A stretch of DNA of 48,576 nt from Bacteroidota bacterium. Lineage in GTDB: Bacteria; Bacteroidota; Bacteroidia; B-17B0; Aurantibacillaceae. The notes below the pieces were generated by a model. It was not told the DNA's origin. It saw nothing but the letters and a program-made list of their open reading frames with translations, and searched no databases. Positions within the stretch are counted from its first letter, which is position 1. Each line of letters starts with the position of its first letter. The stretch spans positions 1-48,576 of the forward strand of contig JACDDR010000018.1 of NCBI GenBank assembly GCA_013816895.1, given 5' to 3'. A program made the position numbers and the translations under genes. This document shows positions 1-7,323 of the stretch, piece after piece.

Positions 1-1314
1 CATGTGAACATCTTCGGTGTAAGGCACCGGCTTGTTAGGGTCGCTGGTATATTTTGAAAAAGATGAAGCCACCGAAGGCTTGTCGAAACTCAATGTCTGT
101 TTTGCGCCCAGGTAAAGTAATCTCTGATCCATCTTCGGCGGCGGCCAGCTCTCCAGCTTCTTCCAGTTATTTTCACCGGTAAAAAACACAGAGGCTTCCG
201 GAAGATTATTTCCAGTACCTTTTCCTTTTAAGTAATAATTAAAAAAAGGTAATTCAATTTCGTTTTGAAAATACTCCGCTGTTTTTGACCCGAACCTCAC
301 ATTACCAAGATAACTTCCATTACCCCTGCTCCATCCGCCGTGAAACCAGGGGCCCATCACCAGTTTATTGTTGGTAGCGGGACTTTGTTTTTCAATGGCC
401 TTGTATAAATTCCAGGCGCCGTAACAATCTTCAGCGTCAAAAGTCCCGCCTACAATAAGCATCGCGGGCTTCACGTTCTTACAGGCACGGCGCGCATCAC
501 GTGCTTTCCAGAAGTCGTCATAATTGGGATGGTCCATCATCTCGTTCCAGAATTTTATGGAATCACCCATGAGTTTTGTGTAATTTTTGAGAGCGCCCTG
601 CTTCAGATAAAAATCGTAATTGTCTTTTCCCGGAAAAGCAAAATCCCTCCAGTGAGAGGTAACCGGCTTTGGGCGCGGCACGCCGAATCCATAATAAAAA
701 TGAAAGCCGTCCATTAACGCAAAGGCGCCGTTGTGGTGAAAATCATCACCCAGGAACCACTCTGTTACCGGGGCTTGCGGACTAACGGCTTTAATTGCAG
801 GATGATTGCTGAGAGCCGCCATCGTACTGTAAAAACCCGGATAAGAAATTCCGAAGAAACCAACGTTGCCGTTATTATTTTCTACGTTTTTCACCAGCCA
901 GTCCACTGCATCGTAGGTATCACTTGCTTCGTCGATATCTTTTTTTCCTTTCTTATTTTCGTTGAATGGCCTAACGTCCATGTATTCACCTTCACTCATG
1001 AATCTTCCGCGCACGTCCTGCATTACAATGATGTAGTTTTCTTTCACATAATGCATCCAGTGCGAACTGTATAATCGCGAACTGTACTCTTTACCGTACG
1101 GCGCTACCGAATACGGCGTGCGAATGGCAAGAATAGGATGTTTTTCAGATTTTTCTTTTGGCGTATAAATGCTGGTAAATAACTTCTTACCATCGCGCAT
1201 TGTAATAAGGACTTCTTTTTTATTGTAATTATTACAAACCCAGGCACTGTCGGCATTCTGAGCATTAGAAAATATAAAAGAAGCTGTAAAGAGGAGTAAA
1301 AAAAGATGTTTCAT
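1..1314 (-). CDS. CocE/NonD-family (X-Pro dipeptidyl-peptidase-like, S15) secreted hydrolase, 3' end cut by window edge
   Basis: The frame is open from an ATG at 1314 to the window edge (438 codons, no stop reached). The N-terminus is a signal peptide of about 19 residues ending SNAQ, so the enzyme is exported. An alpha/beta-hydrolase core follows: MRDGKKL near residue 39, QDVRGR near 99 and the nucleophile elbow G-I-S-Y-P-G with Ser157, which matches the GxSYxG signature of CocE/S15 hydrolases. The segment around LIVGGTFDAED should carry the acid residue. The family cleaves acyl esters or amides (cocaine esterase, glutaryl-7-ACA acylase, X-Pro peptidases); the substrate here cannot be told. 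The C-terminal jelly-roll domain lies partly outside the window. It is divergent from ftsK across 168 bp. Confidence 0.9.
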   Translation of the reverse strand, partial: MKHLFLLLFTASFIFSNAQNADSAWVCNNYNKKEVLITMRDGKKLFTSIYTPKEKSEKHPILAIRTPYSVAPYGKEYSSRLYSSHWMHYVKENYIIVMQDVRGRFMSEGEYMDVRPFNENKKGKKDIDEASDTYDAVDWLVKNVENNNGNVGFFGISYPGFYSTMAALSNHPAIKAVSPQAPVTEWFLGDDFHHNGAFALMDGFHFYYGFGVPRPKPVTSHWRDFAFPGKDNYDFYLKQGALKNYTKLMGDSIKFWNEMMDHPNYDDFWKARDARRACKNVKPAMLIVGGTFDAEDCYGAWNLYKAIEKQSPATNNKLVMGPWFHGGWSRGNGSYLGNVRFGSKTAEYFQNEIELPFFNYYLKGKGTGNNLPEASVFFTGENNWKKLESWPPPKMDQRLLYLGAKQTLSFDKPSVASSFSKYTSDPNKPVPYTEDVHM

Positions 1315-1482
1315 AAGCGAAACAATATTACAATAATTAAACAGTTTATGGAAGGCTAAAGTTGTTTAAAGTGTGTTTTAAAACCTTCAAAAACACTCTT
1401 TTTTTGATTAACAAAGCATAGTTAAAAACATTGGCCATGTAATGCAGAAAGCAAGGCCCGAAGCGGCTAATTTTAAAGGATA

Positions 1483-4218
1483 ATGAGCACAGAAAAAAAG
1501 AACAAATTCAGGGAAAAACCGGTAACGGAAACATTGGTGGAAGGAACTCAAAATCCGTTTGATAAAGTGGAGCGTGTAACCGAAGAAAAAAAACGTCCCC
1601 GCAAAGAAGCGAAAGAAGAAACTGAAGAGGTTGTTGAGAAAAAAACAAAACCAAAAAACACAAGCAAAGCTAAACCTGAAATAGAAACTCCTGTTTCCAA
1701 AAAGGAAAAAATTTCGTTGGCTCAACGCCTGCGCCAGGCAGTTGAGTTTTACAATAACGAACGTACTCAAAAAATAATTGGTCTTCTTTTAATACTTTTT
1801 TCTTCCTACCTGGCCATCGCATTTACTTCCTATTTTTTTACCTGGGATGTTGACCAGGATAAAGTGTTAGATACCGGTAGCGTATTATTTTCTCCTGACA
1901 CAAAAGTGCAGAACTGGCTCGGAAAGGCCGGGGCACTGATCTCTCATATTTTCCTTTACAAGGGGTTTGGAGCGGCTTCATTCATTCTTGTACCTGTTAT
2001 TTTCATGTACGGTTTGCAAAAAACCGTTCAGCGAAAATTTATTAATGTTTCTTCGTTCAATGCCAAGTGGTTGTTTCTGATGACCTGGAGTTCGCTGGTA
2101 TTGGCGTACATTTTCTCTGACCGTTTGTTTTTTATGGGTGGAGGCTTTGGTTATTTCATCAACTCACAGCTTACTAATGTTGTTGGCGGAATTGGTTTGC
2201 TGGCCCTGCTTGCATTTTCAATGCTTACCTTTTTGGTGCTTGTAATTAATTTATCTTTTAAACTTCCGGCCAAACCGGTGTTGCACCAGGATGAAATGAT
2301 CGAAGAAGAATTAGATCCTGTTACACAAACATCAGAAGCGGCAAAAGATTTTAATACCTCATTTAACGAAGTAAAAGATTTACGCCTCACGCCCGAAGAA
2401 GAAGAGGAATTGCTCAACTTTGAAATAAAACAAAAGGGTGATGATCTGGTGATTACTCCTGTAAAAGAAGACAAGGGTCTTGGACTTGAAATCGTAGCGC
2501 CAGGAAACGACAGCCTTATAAATACGGTAGATGCTGAGAAACCTGAAGTGGCGGACAAAGGCGAACAGGTAACACTTGATACGACTTCGGAAACAAGTCT
2601 TAATGAAAACAAAGGTGAACCTCAATTTGAAATTGGTAAAACAGTAGTGGAGCCAATTATAATGGAAGAAGAAAACAAGGCCGCAAAACTTGTTGAAGAG
2701 TTTGGAGAATATGATCCAACGTTAGACCTTGGTCATTATAAATTCCCGGGCTTCGATCTTTTAAATGATTACGGCAATTCACATAACAAAGTAAACCAGG
2801 AAGAACTGGTTGCCAACAAAGACCGCATTATTGCCACGCTGAGGAATTATGGCATTGAGATTGACAAGATCATGGCTACTGTTGGTCCGACCGTTACATT
2901 GTATGAAATAGTTCCGGCAGCTGGTGTACGTATTTCAAAAATTAAAAACCTTGAAGATGATATCGCATTAAGTCTTGCCGCCCTTGGAATCCGTATCATT
3001 GCCCCTATTCCGGGCAAAGGCACCATTGGTATTGAAGTTCCTAACCAGACTCCCGAAATGGTTCCGATGCGCAACATCCTTGCCTCCGAAAAATTCAATA
3101 ACTCTACTTTTGATCTTCCGATCGCTCTTGGTAAAACCATCAGCAACGAAATTTTTATTGCCGACCTTGCAAAGATGCCGCACTTGCTAATGGCCGGCGC
3201 AACAGGTCAGGGTAAGTCTGTTGGATTGAATGCTATTCTTGTTTCACTTTTATACAAAAAGCATCCCGCGCAAATAAAATTTGTACTGGTTGATCCTAAA
3301 AAAGTAGAGCTTACTTTATTTAATAAAATCGAACGACATTTTTTAGCCAAACTTCCAAATTCAGAAGACGCCATTATTACGGATAATACCAAAGTAATCC
3401 ATACGCTTAATTCTTTGTGTATTGAAATGGATAATCGTTATGCGTTGTTGCAGGATGCGCAGTGCCGTAATATAAAAGAGTACAACACTAAATTTGTAAA
3501 CCGCAAATTGAATCCAAACGACGGGCATAAATACCTTCCTTATATTATCCTTGTAGTGGATGAATTTGCTGATCTGATTATGACGGCCGGCAAAGAAGTT
3601 GAAACCCCGATTGCGCGTTTGGCGCAACTGGCAAGGGCCATCGGGATTCATCTCATTATCGCCACTCAGCGTCCATCCGTTAATATTATTACAGGAACCA
3701 TTAAAGCCAATTTCCCGGCGCGTATCGCTTTCCGGGTAACCAGTAAGATCGATAGCCGCACCATCCTGGATTCAGGCGGAGCAGAACAGCTCATAGGCCG
3801 TGGAGACATGCTGTTAAGCACGGGTAACGATCTCATCCGTATTCAATGTGCCTTTGTTGATACACCTGAGGTGGAAAAAATCTGCGAATTCATTGGCAAC
3901 CAAAGGGCTTACCCAAGCGCGTTTTTATTACCGGAATATGTCGGAGAAGATGGAAGCGACGGGAAAGCGGAAGTAGACCTGAGCGAACGCGATAAAATGT
4001 TTGACGATGCCGCCAAATTAGTGGTTCAATTTCAGCAGGGAAGCGCCTCTTTTCTCCAAAGAAAGTTAAAACTAGGATATAACAGGGCGGGAAGAATTGT
4101 AGATCAACTGGAAGCAGCGGGAATTATTGGTCCCTTCGAAGGCAGCAAAGCCAGGGAAGTACTGGTAAGGGACATGAATCAGCTTGAAGAAATTTTACAA
4201 AAATTAAGAAATCGCTAG
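1483..4218 (+). CDS. ftsK: DNA translocase FtsK
   Basis: This 911-residue septal DNA pump coordinates chromosome dimer resolution and terminus segregation with cell division. Residues 1-95 are a charged Lys/Glu-rich cytoplasmic tail. About four membrane segments follow (roughly 98-260), then an acidic linker and the RecA-like motor. Walker A is GATGQGKS near 573-580 and Walker B is LVVDEFADL near 690. The C-terminal winged-helix gamma domain, which in the family reads KOPS sites, spans about 846-885. Length and order are normal for Bacteroidota FtsK. The next gene is lolA, a gene order I recall from other Bacteroidota genomes. The ATG at 1483 is chosen because it begins the basic tail; a TAATTTTA box 8 nt upstream is a weak -7 match. 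Confidence 0.97.
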   Translation: MSTEKKNKFREKPVTETLVEGTQNPFDKVERVTEEKKRPRKEAKEETEEVVEKKTKPKNTSKAKPEIETPVSKKEKISLAQRLRQAVEFYNNERTQKIIGLLLILFSSYLAIAFTSYFFTWDVDQDKVLDTGSVLFSPDTKVQNWLGKAGALISHIFLYKGFGAASFILVPVIFMYGLQKTVQRKFINVSSFNAKWLFLMTWSSLVLAYIFSDRLFFMGGGFGYFINSQLTNVVGGIGLLALLAFSMLTFLVLVINLSFKLPAKPVLHQDEMIEEELDPVTQTSEAAKDFNTSFNEVKDLRLTPEEEEELLNFEIKQKGDDLVITPVKEDKGLGLEIVAPGNDSLINTVDAEKPEVADKGEQVTLDTTSETSLNENKGEPQFEIGKTVVEPIIMEEENKAAKLVEEFGEYDPTLDLGHYKFPGFDLLNDYGNSHNKVNQEELVANKDRIIATLRNYGIEIDKIMATVGPTVTLYEIVPAAGVRISKIKNLEDDIALSLAALGIRIIAPIPGKGTIGIEVPNQTPEMVPMRNILASEKFNNSTFDLPIALGKTISNEIFIADLAKMPHLLMAGATGQGKSVGLNAILVSLLYKKHPAQIKFVLVDPKKVELTLFNKIERHFLAKLPNSEDAIITDNTKVIHTLNSLCIEMDNRYALLQDAQCRNIKEYNTKFVNRKLNPNDGHKYLPYIILVVDEFADLIMTAGKEVETPIARLAQLARAIGIHLIIATQRPSVNIITGTIKANFPARIAFRVTSKIDSRTILDSGGAEQLIGRGDMLLSTGNDLIRIQCAFVDTPEVEKICEFIGNQRAYPSAFLLPEYVGEDGSDGKAEVDLSERDKMFDDAAKLVVQFQQGSASFLQRKLKLGYNRAGRIVDQLEAAGIIGPFEGSKAREVLVRDMNQLEEILQKLRNR

Positions 4219-4260
4219 CCAAATTAATCTTTTACCTGTTTTCGGCGTCTTAATTGGTAT

Positions 4261-4268
4261 TACATTTG
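4261..4268 (+). promoter_or_regulatory. Bacteroidota-type -7 element (TACATTTG) upstream of lolA
   Basis: TACATTTG matches the Bacteroidota -7 consensus TAnnTTTG exactly. The -33 box is weak (TTTTC near 4239). It would start a transcript near 4275 with a leader of about 60 nt before the lolA ATG at 4338. A second, poorer box (TACGTTTC) lies closer to the gene near 4308. Confidence 0.45.
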
Positions 4269-4337
4269 CATTCGTTTAGTGGGAAACACGGCTGCAGGGT
4301 ATATTGAATACGTTTCTCAATAAAAACTATCTCTATT

Positions 4338-4991
4338 ATGAAAAAACTATTTTTGTTACTCTTTGGAAGCTTTACTCTTTTTATCAATGCGCAGGATCAG
4401 GATCCAAAAGCCAAACTGATCCTTGATGACCTGAGTAAAACCACCAAATCCTATAAAACTATTACTGCAGATTATAATCTTGTGATGTATAATAAGGACA
4501 AGAAGCTTTTAGAAAAACAATCAGGGAAGGTTCTTATCAAAGGCCAAAAATTCAAACTCGAAATTCCGGGTAATACCATTGTTTGCGATGGAAAAACGCT
4601 TTGGAACAACAACAAAGACGCAAAAGAAGTCACCATTAAAAACTTTGATGCCACAAACGAAGACCAGTTAAACCCCAGTAAAATTTTTACCATGTATGAG
4701 ACAGGCTACAAGTACAAGTTTGATAAAGAAGAAAAAATTGGAGCCGTAACGTACAATGTGATTGATCTTTTTCCTGCGGTTAAGCCCGAGAAAAAGAAAT
4801 TTCACACGATAAAACTATATGTTGACAAAACAAAAAAGCAGGTAGGGCAGTTAAAGATGTTAATGAAAGACGGCGGCACTCAGGTTTATGAAATTAAAAC
4901 TCTGAAACCAAACGTGGAGATGCCTGATAATCTTTTTGTATTTGATCTCAAGGGCTTTAAGGCCGACCAGATTAATGACGAAAGGGACTGA
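4338..4991 (+). CDS. lolA: LolA-like outer-membrane lipoprotein carrier protein
   Basis: This is a 217-residue exported protein. Residues 1-18 form a signal peptide ending FINA, with cleavage before Gln19. The mature part has the LolA-type beta-sheet composition, including DYNLVMYNKDKKLLEKQSGKVLIKG-like strands, the 'NTIVCDGKTLWNNNKD' strand pair and a Lys-rich C-terminal half. In the family LolA ferries lipoproteins from the inner-membrane LolCDE complex to the outer membrane. It follows ftsK by 119 bp, and a strong hairpin terminator follows the stop. The family call rests on length, fold pattern and gene context; sequence similarity to proteobacterial LolA is low, so a LolA-like protein with another cargo remains possible. 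Confidence 0.85.
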   Translation: MKKLFLLLFGSFTLFINAQDQDPKAKLILDDLSKTTKSYKTITADYNLVMYNKDKKLLEKQSGKVLIKGQKFKLEIPGNTIVCDGKTLWNNNKDAKEVTIKNFDATNEDQLNPSKIFTMYETGYKYKFDKEEKIGAVTYNVIDLFPAVKPEKKKFHTIKLYVDKTKKQVGQLKMLMKDGGTQVYEIKTLKPNVEMPDNLFVFDLKGFKADQINDERD

Positions 4992-5031
4992 TTTTGGATT
5001 TAAGATTTTAGATTTCTGATTTAAGATATAG

Positions 5032-5059
5032 ATCCCGGGATTTCTTCCGGGATTTTTTT
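5032..5059 (+). terminator. Rho-independent terminator of lolA
   Basis: ATCCCGG (5032-5038) pairs with CCGGGAT (5047-5053), and a run of T residues follows. The T-run overlaps the stop codon of the convergent phoH gene. Just upstream (about 4995-5028) is an AT-rich direct repeat of GATTTAAGAT. Confidence 0.8.
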
Positions 5060-6014
5060 ATTCCTTTTTAGTTGCTTCGTATTTCTCAATAATTGCTCGT
5101 ACAAGTTTGTGACGAATAACATCGGTATTATTGAGTTCAATAATTTCAATGCCTTCTACCTTTTTTAAAAGCTTTACAGCCTGTAATAAACCGCTGGGCT
5201 GCTTGCTGGGAAGGTCTATCTGCGTTGCATCGCCTGTTACAACAAATTTTGCGTTAGCGCCCATACGCGTTAAAAACATTTTCATCTGGCTTTCTGTCGT
5301 ATTCTGGGCTTCATCAAGAATCACGAAAGCATTGTCGAGGGTGCGGCCACGCATAAAAGCGAGGGGCGCAATCTGAATAGTCCTGTTCTCAAGAAATTGG
5401 TTCAACTTATCCGTTGGTACCATATCATTAAGCGCGTCATATAATGGCTGCATGTAAGGATCTAGCTTTTCTTTCAGGTCACCTGGCAAAAAACCGAGGT
5501 TCTCCCCTGCTTCAACAGCCGGGCGGGTGAGGATGATCCGTTTCACTTCCTTATTCTTCAGTGCTTTCACCGCAAGTGCCACTGCCGTATATGTTTTACC
5601 CGTTCCCGCGGGGCCAATGGCAAATAACATATCGTTTTTTACGATGCTGCTTACCATTCTCCGCTGGTTATCGGTCTTGGCTTTAATTACAAGGCCATTA
5701 TTACCGAAAAGGATAATATCGTTGTTTAAACTCTCGTCTTTTGTTTCCAGCAGATTATCCCCCGTTTGCCCCAGTAATCGCTCCAGCACAGCTTCTGTTA
5801 AAAGTCCGTTTTTATGGTAATAATCCTCCAGCATCTCCAGCTTTTTTTCAAAGCGGGTTATTTCGCCGGTTTCCCCAAGAACTTTTAACGAATAACCTCT
5901 GGCCACCAGCTTGAGCTTGGGAAAATACCTTTTGATAATGTTCAGTTTAACGTCGTTTACCCCGTATATCTCCACCGGCTCAATGCTATCCAGCGTAATT
6001 ATCTTTTCTGTCAT
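5058..6014 (-). CDS. phoH: PhoH family ATPase
   Basis: This 318-residue P-loop NTPase has an N-terminal small domain (about 1-95), then the PhoH core. Walker A is GPAGTGKT at 134-141, followed by an ILTRPAVEAGE strand at about 160-171. Walker B is VILDEAQN near 231-238, and the VTGDATQIDLP motif of the family follows. PhoH/YbeZ-type proteins are cytoplasmic and linked to RNA metabolism and ribosome maturation, but the biochemical role is not firmly settled. YbeZ normally works with YbeY; no ybeY lies in the window. It is transcribed convergently to lolA and divergently from the SAM hydrolase gene. Confidence 0.95.
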   Translation of the reverse strand: MTEKIITLDSIEPVEIYGVNDVKLNIIKRYFPKLKLVARGYSLKVLGETGEITRFEKKLEMLEDYYHKNGLLTEAVLERLLGQTGDNLLETKDESLNNDIILFGNNGLVIKAKTDNQRRMVSSIVKNDMLFAIGPAGTGKTYTAVALAVKALKNKEVKRIILTRPAVEAGENLGFLPGDLKEKLDPYMQPLYDALNDMVPTDKLNQFLENRTIQIAPLAFMRGRTLDNAFVILDEAQNTTESQMKMFLTRMGANAKFVVTGDATQIDLPSKQPSGLLQAVKLLKKVEGIEIIELNNTDVIRHKLVRAIIEKYEATKKE

Positions 6015-6096
6015 AAAGTGGCATTTAACGGGCTTTTGTTTATAACCCTGTTAATCTCTCATCAAGTTTAAAAAAATTTATGCCTTAAATAATATT

Positions 6097-6104
6097 TACT
6101 TTTG
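6097..6104 (+). promoter_or_regulatory. -7 element TACTTTTG placed for a leaderless SAM hydrolase mRNA
   Basis: TACTTTTG is an exact TAnnTTTG match ending 5 nt before the ATG at 6110. Transcription normally begins about 5-7 nt after this box, so the start codon would be at or next to the 5' end of the mRNA. No good TTG/TTTG -33 box is visible at the usual distance. Confidence 0.6.
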
Positions 6105-6109
6105 AACAT

Positions 6110-6928
6110 ATGAGTATTGTGACTTTAACGACTGATCTTGGCTACCGCGACCCTTACCTGGCCATAGTTAAAGCACGCCTGCTCACCCAGAATCCCGGAC
6201 TCCAGATTATTGATCTTAGCTGCGACATCAAAGACAATAATATTTCTGATGCTGCATTTATTCTTAAAAATTCTTTACCGCATTTTCCACCCGACACCAT
6301 TCATCTTGTTGCTGTTAAATTTATTGCCAGCAACAGCGGATTAAATAAAAGTAATGGCATTGATAACACACGCTACCTGTTAAGCAATTACAAGGATCAG
6401 TTTATTATTTGTCCGGACAACGGTTTGTTTACCTTACTAGACAGCGGTTTCGAAGCTCCCGTTTACCAGTTATATTATGAAGACAATACTAAACATCATT
6501 TTTTTTTAAAAGATGTTTTCGTGGATATCGCGGGCCATTTGCTCAAAAAAGAAAAGATAGAAGACATTGGCATTTTAACTTCGGAATATTATAAAGCCAT
6601 TCAGTTTGACAGTTTCGTGAACGGAAATATTCTCAGGGGGAAAGGAATTTACATTGACGATTTCGGAAATATTATAACCAACATTACCAAAGAACAATTT
6701 ACGGAAGTGATCGGAAAAAAAACATTTACCATTACTTTGCCGGGAACGCGCATCACCAAAATACATAACACGTATGATGAGGTAAAACATGGACAGCCGG
6801 TTGTTATCTTTAACAGCTTTGGTAACCTCGAAGTAGCCATTAACGGCGGTAATGCGCAAAAAATGCTTTGCCCGAGAGATATTGGTTCTAAATTTGATTT
6901 TAATCTTATTATCGAATTCCATGATTAA
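6110..6928 (+). CDS. SAM hydroxide adenosyltransferase (S-adenosyl-L-methionine hydrolase, DUF62 family)
   Basis: This 272-residue protein belongs to the SAM_HAT family, related to fluorinase and chlorinase. The N-terminal domain opens with VTLTTDLGYRDPYLA, where the conserved Asp contacts the SAM ribose. The LLSNYKDQFIICPDNGLFTLL segment carries the DNG motif. The C-terminal domain begins near 165 and contains YIDDFGNIITNI, the adenine-binding Asp-x-F-Gly-Asn region. In the family, a water-derived hydroxide splits SAM to adenosine and methionine. The start is fixed by the -7 box just upstream. It overlaps the next small gene by 8 bp, so the two are probably co-transcribed. Confidence 0.92.
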   Translation: MSIVTLTTDLGYRDPYLAIVKARLLTQNPGLQIIDLSCDIKDNNISDAAFILKNSLPHFPPDTIHLVAVKFIASNSGLNKSNGIDNTRYLLSNYKDQFIICPDNGLFTLLDSGFEAPVYQLYYEDNTKHHFFLKDVFVDIAGHLLKKEKIEDIGILTSEYYKAIQFDSFVNGNILRGKGIYIDDFGNIITNITKEQFTEVIGKKTFTITLPGTRITKIHNTYDEVKHGQPVVIFNSFGNLEVAINGGNAQKMLCPRDIGSKFDFNLIIEFHD

Positions 6929-7214
6929 GCGCATTGTGAAAATGACCTTTAAGGCTGAAAACATTGAAGACTTTAAAGCTTTATTTAATGCCAACCGTAG
7001 TCATATCGCTGGCTTTGAAGGATGCAGCCATGTCGAATTGCTCCAGGACCAATCTAACCCTTGCATCTTCTTTACTTACAGTAACTGGGAAAATGAAGCC
7101 AGTGTAGAAAATTATCGTCAGTCTGAATTATTTGCTCGGGTATGGTCGGCCACCAAAACTCTTTTTAACGATAAACCCGAAGCGTGGACGATTAAAGAAA
7201 TTACATTCGAATAA
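6921..7214 (+). CDS. Antibiotic biosynthesis monooxygenase (ABM)-domain small protein
   Basis: This 97-residue protein has the ABM dimeric alpha-beta-barrel pattern: IKRIVKMTFKAENIEDFKALF at the start, GFEGCSHVELL, then FFTYSNWENEASVENYRQS. ABM proteins include small cofactor-free monooxygenases and many housekeeping proteins of unknown role. The open frame extends upstream to 6852, but the ATG at 6921 overlaps the stop of the preceding gene by 8 bp and begins exactly where the ABM fold begins, so I use it. Translational coupling to the SAM hydrolase is likely. Function beyond the fold is unknown. Confidence 0.88.
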   Translation: MIKRIVKMTFKAENIEDFKALFNANRSHIAGFEGCSHVELLQDQSNPCIFFTYSNWENEASVENYRQSELFARVWSATKTLFNDKPEAWTIKEITFE

Positions 7215-7323
7215 TTTACCTCTCCTGCTGGTTTTTCTACCAGTTAAAAAAACTATTGCGCCACTTATTTGTATTACCCTTTACTTTCTGAGTTATTACC
7301 AATACATTAGTATAGTTATCCAT

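Noticed and set aside
1368..1402. Terminator-like hairpin with T-run upstream of ftsK
   Set aside because: The stem (AGTGTGTTTT/AAAAACACT) is weak with a bulge, and no gene ends upstream on that strand; an attenuator is conceivable but not supported.
1408..1770. 120-codon minus-strand open frame over the start of ftsK
   Set aside because: It is the reverse shadow of the Lys-rich N-terminal coding region of ftsK (Phe-rich product), a common artefact.
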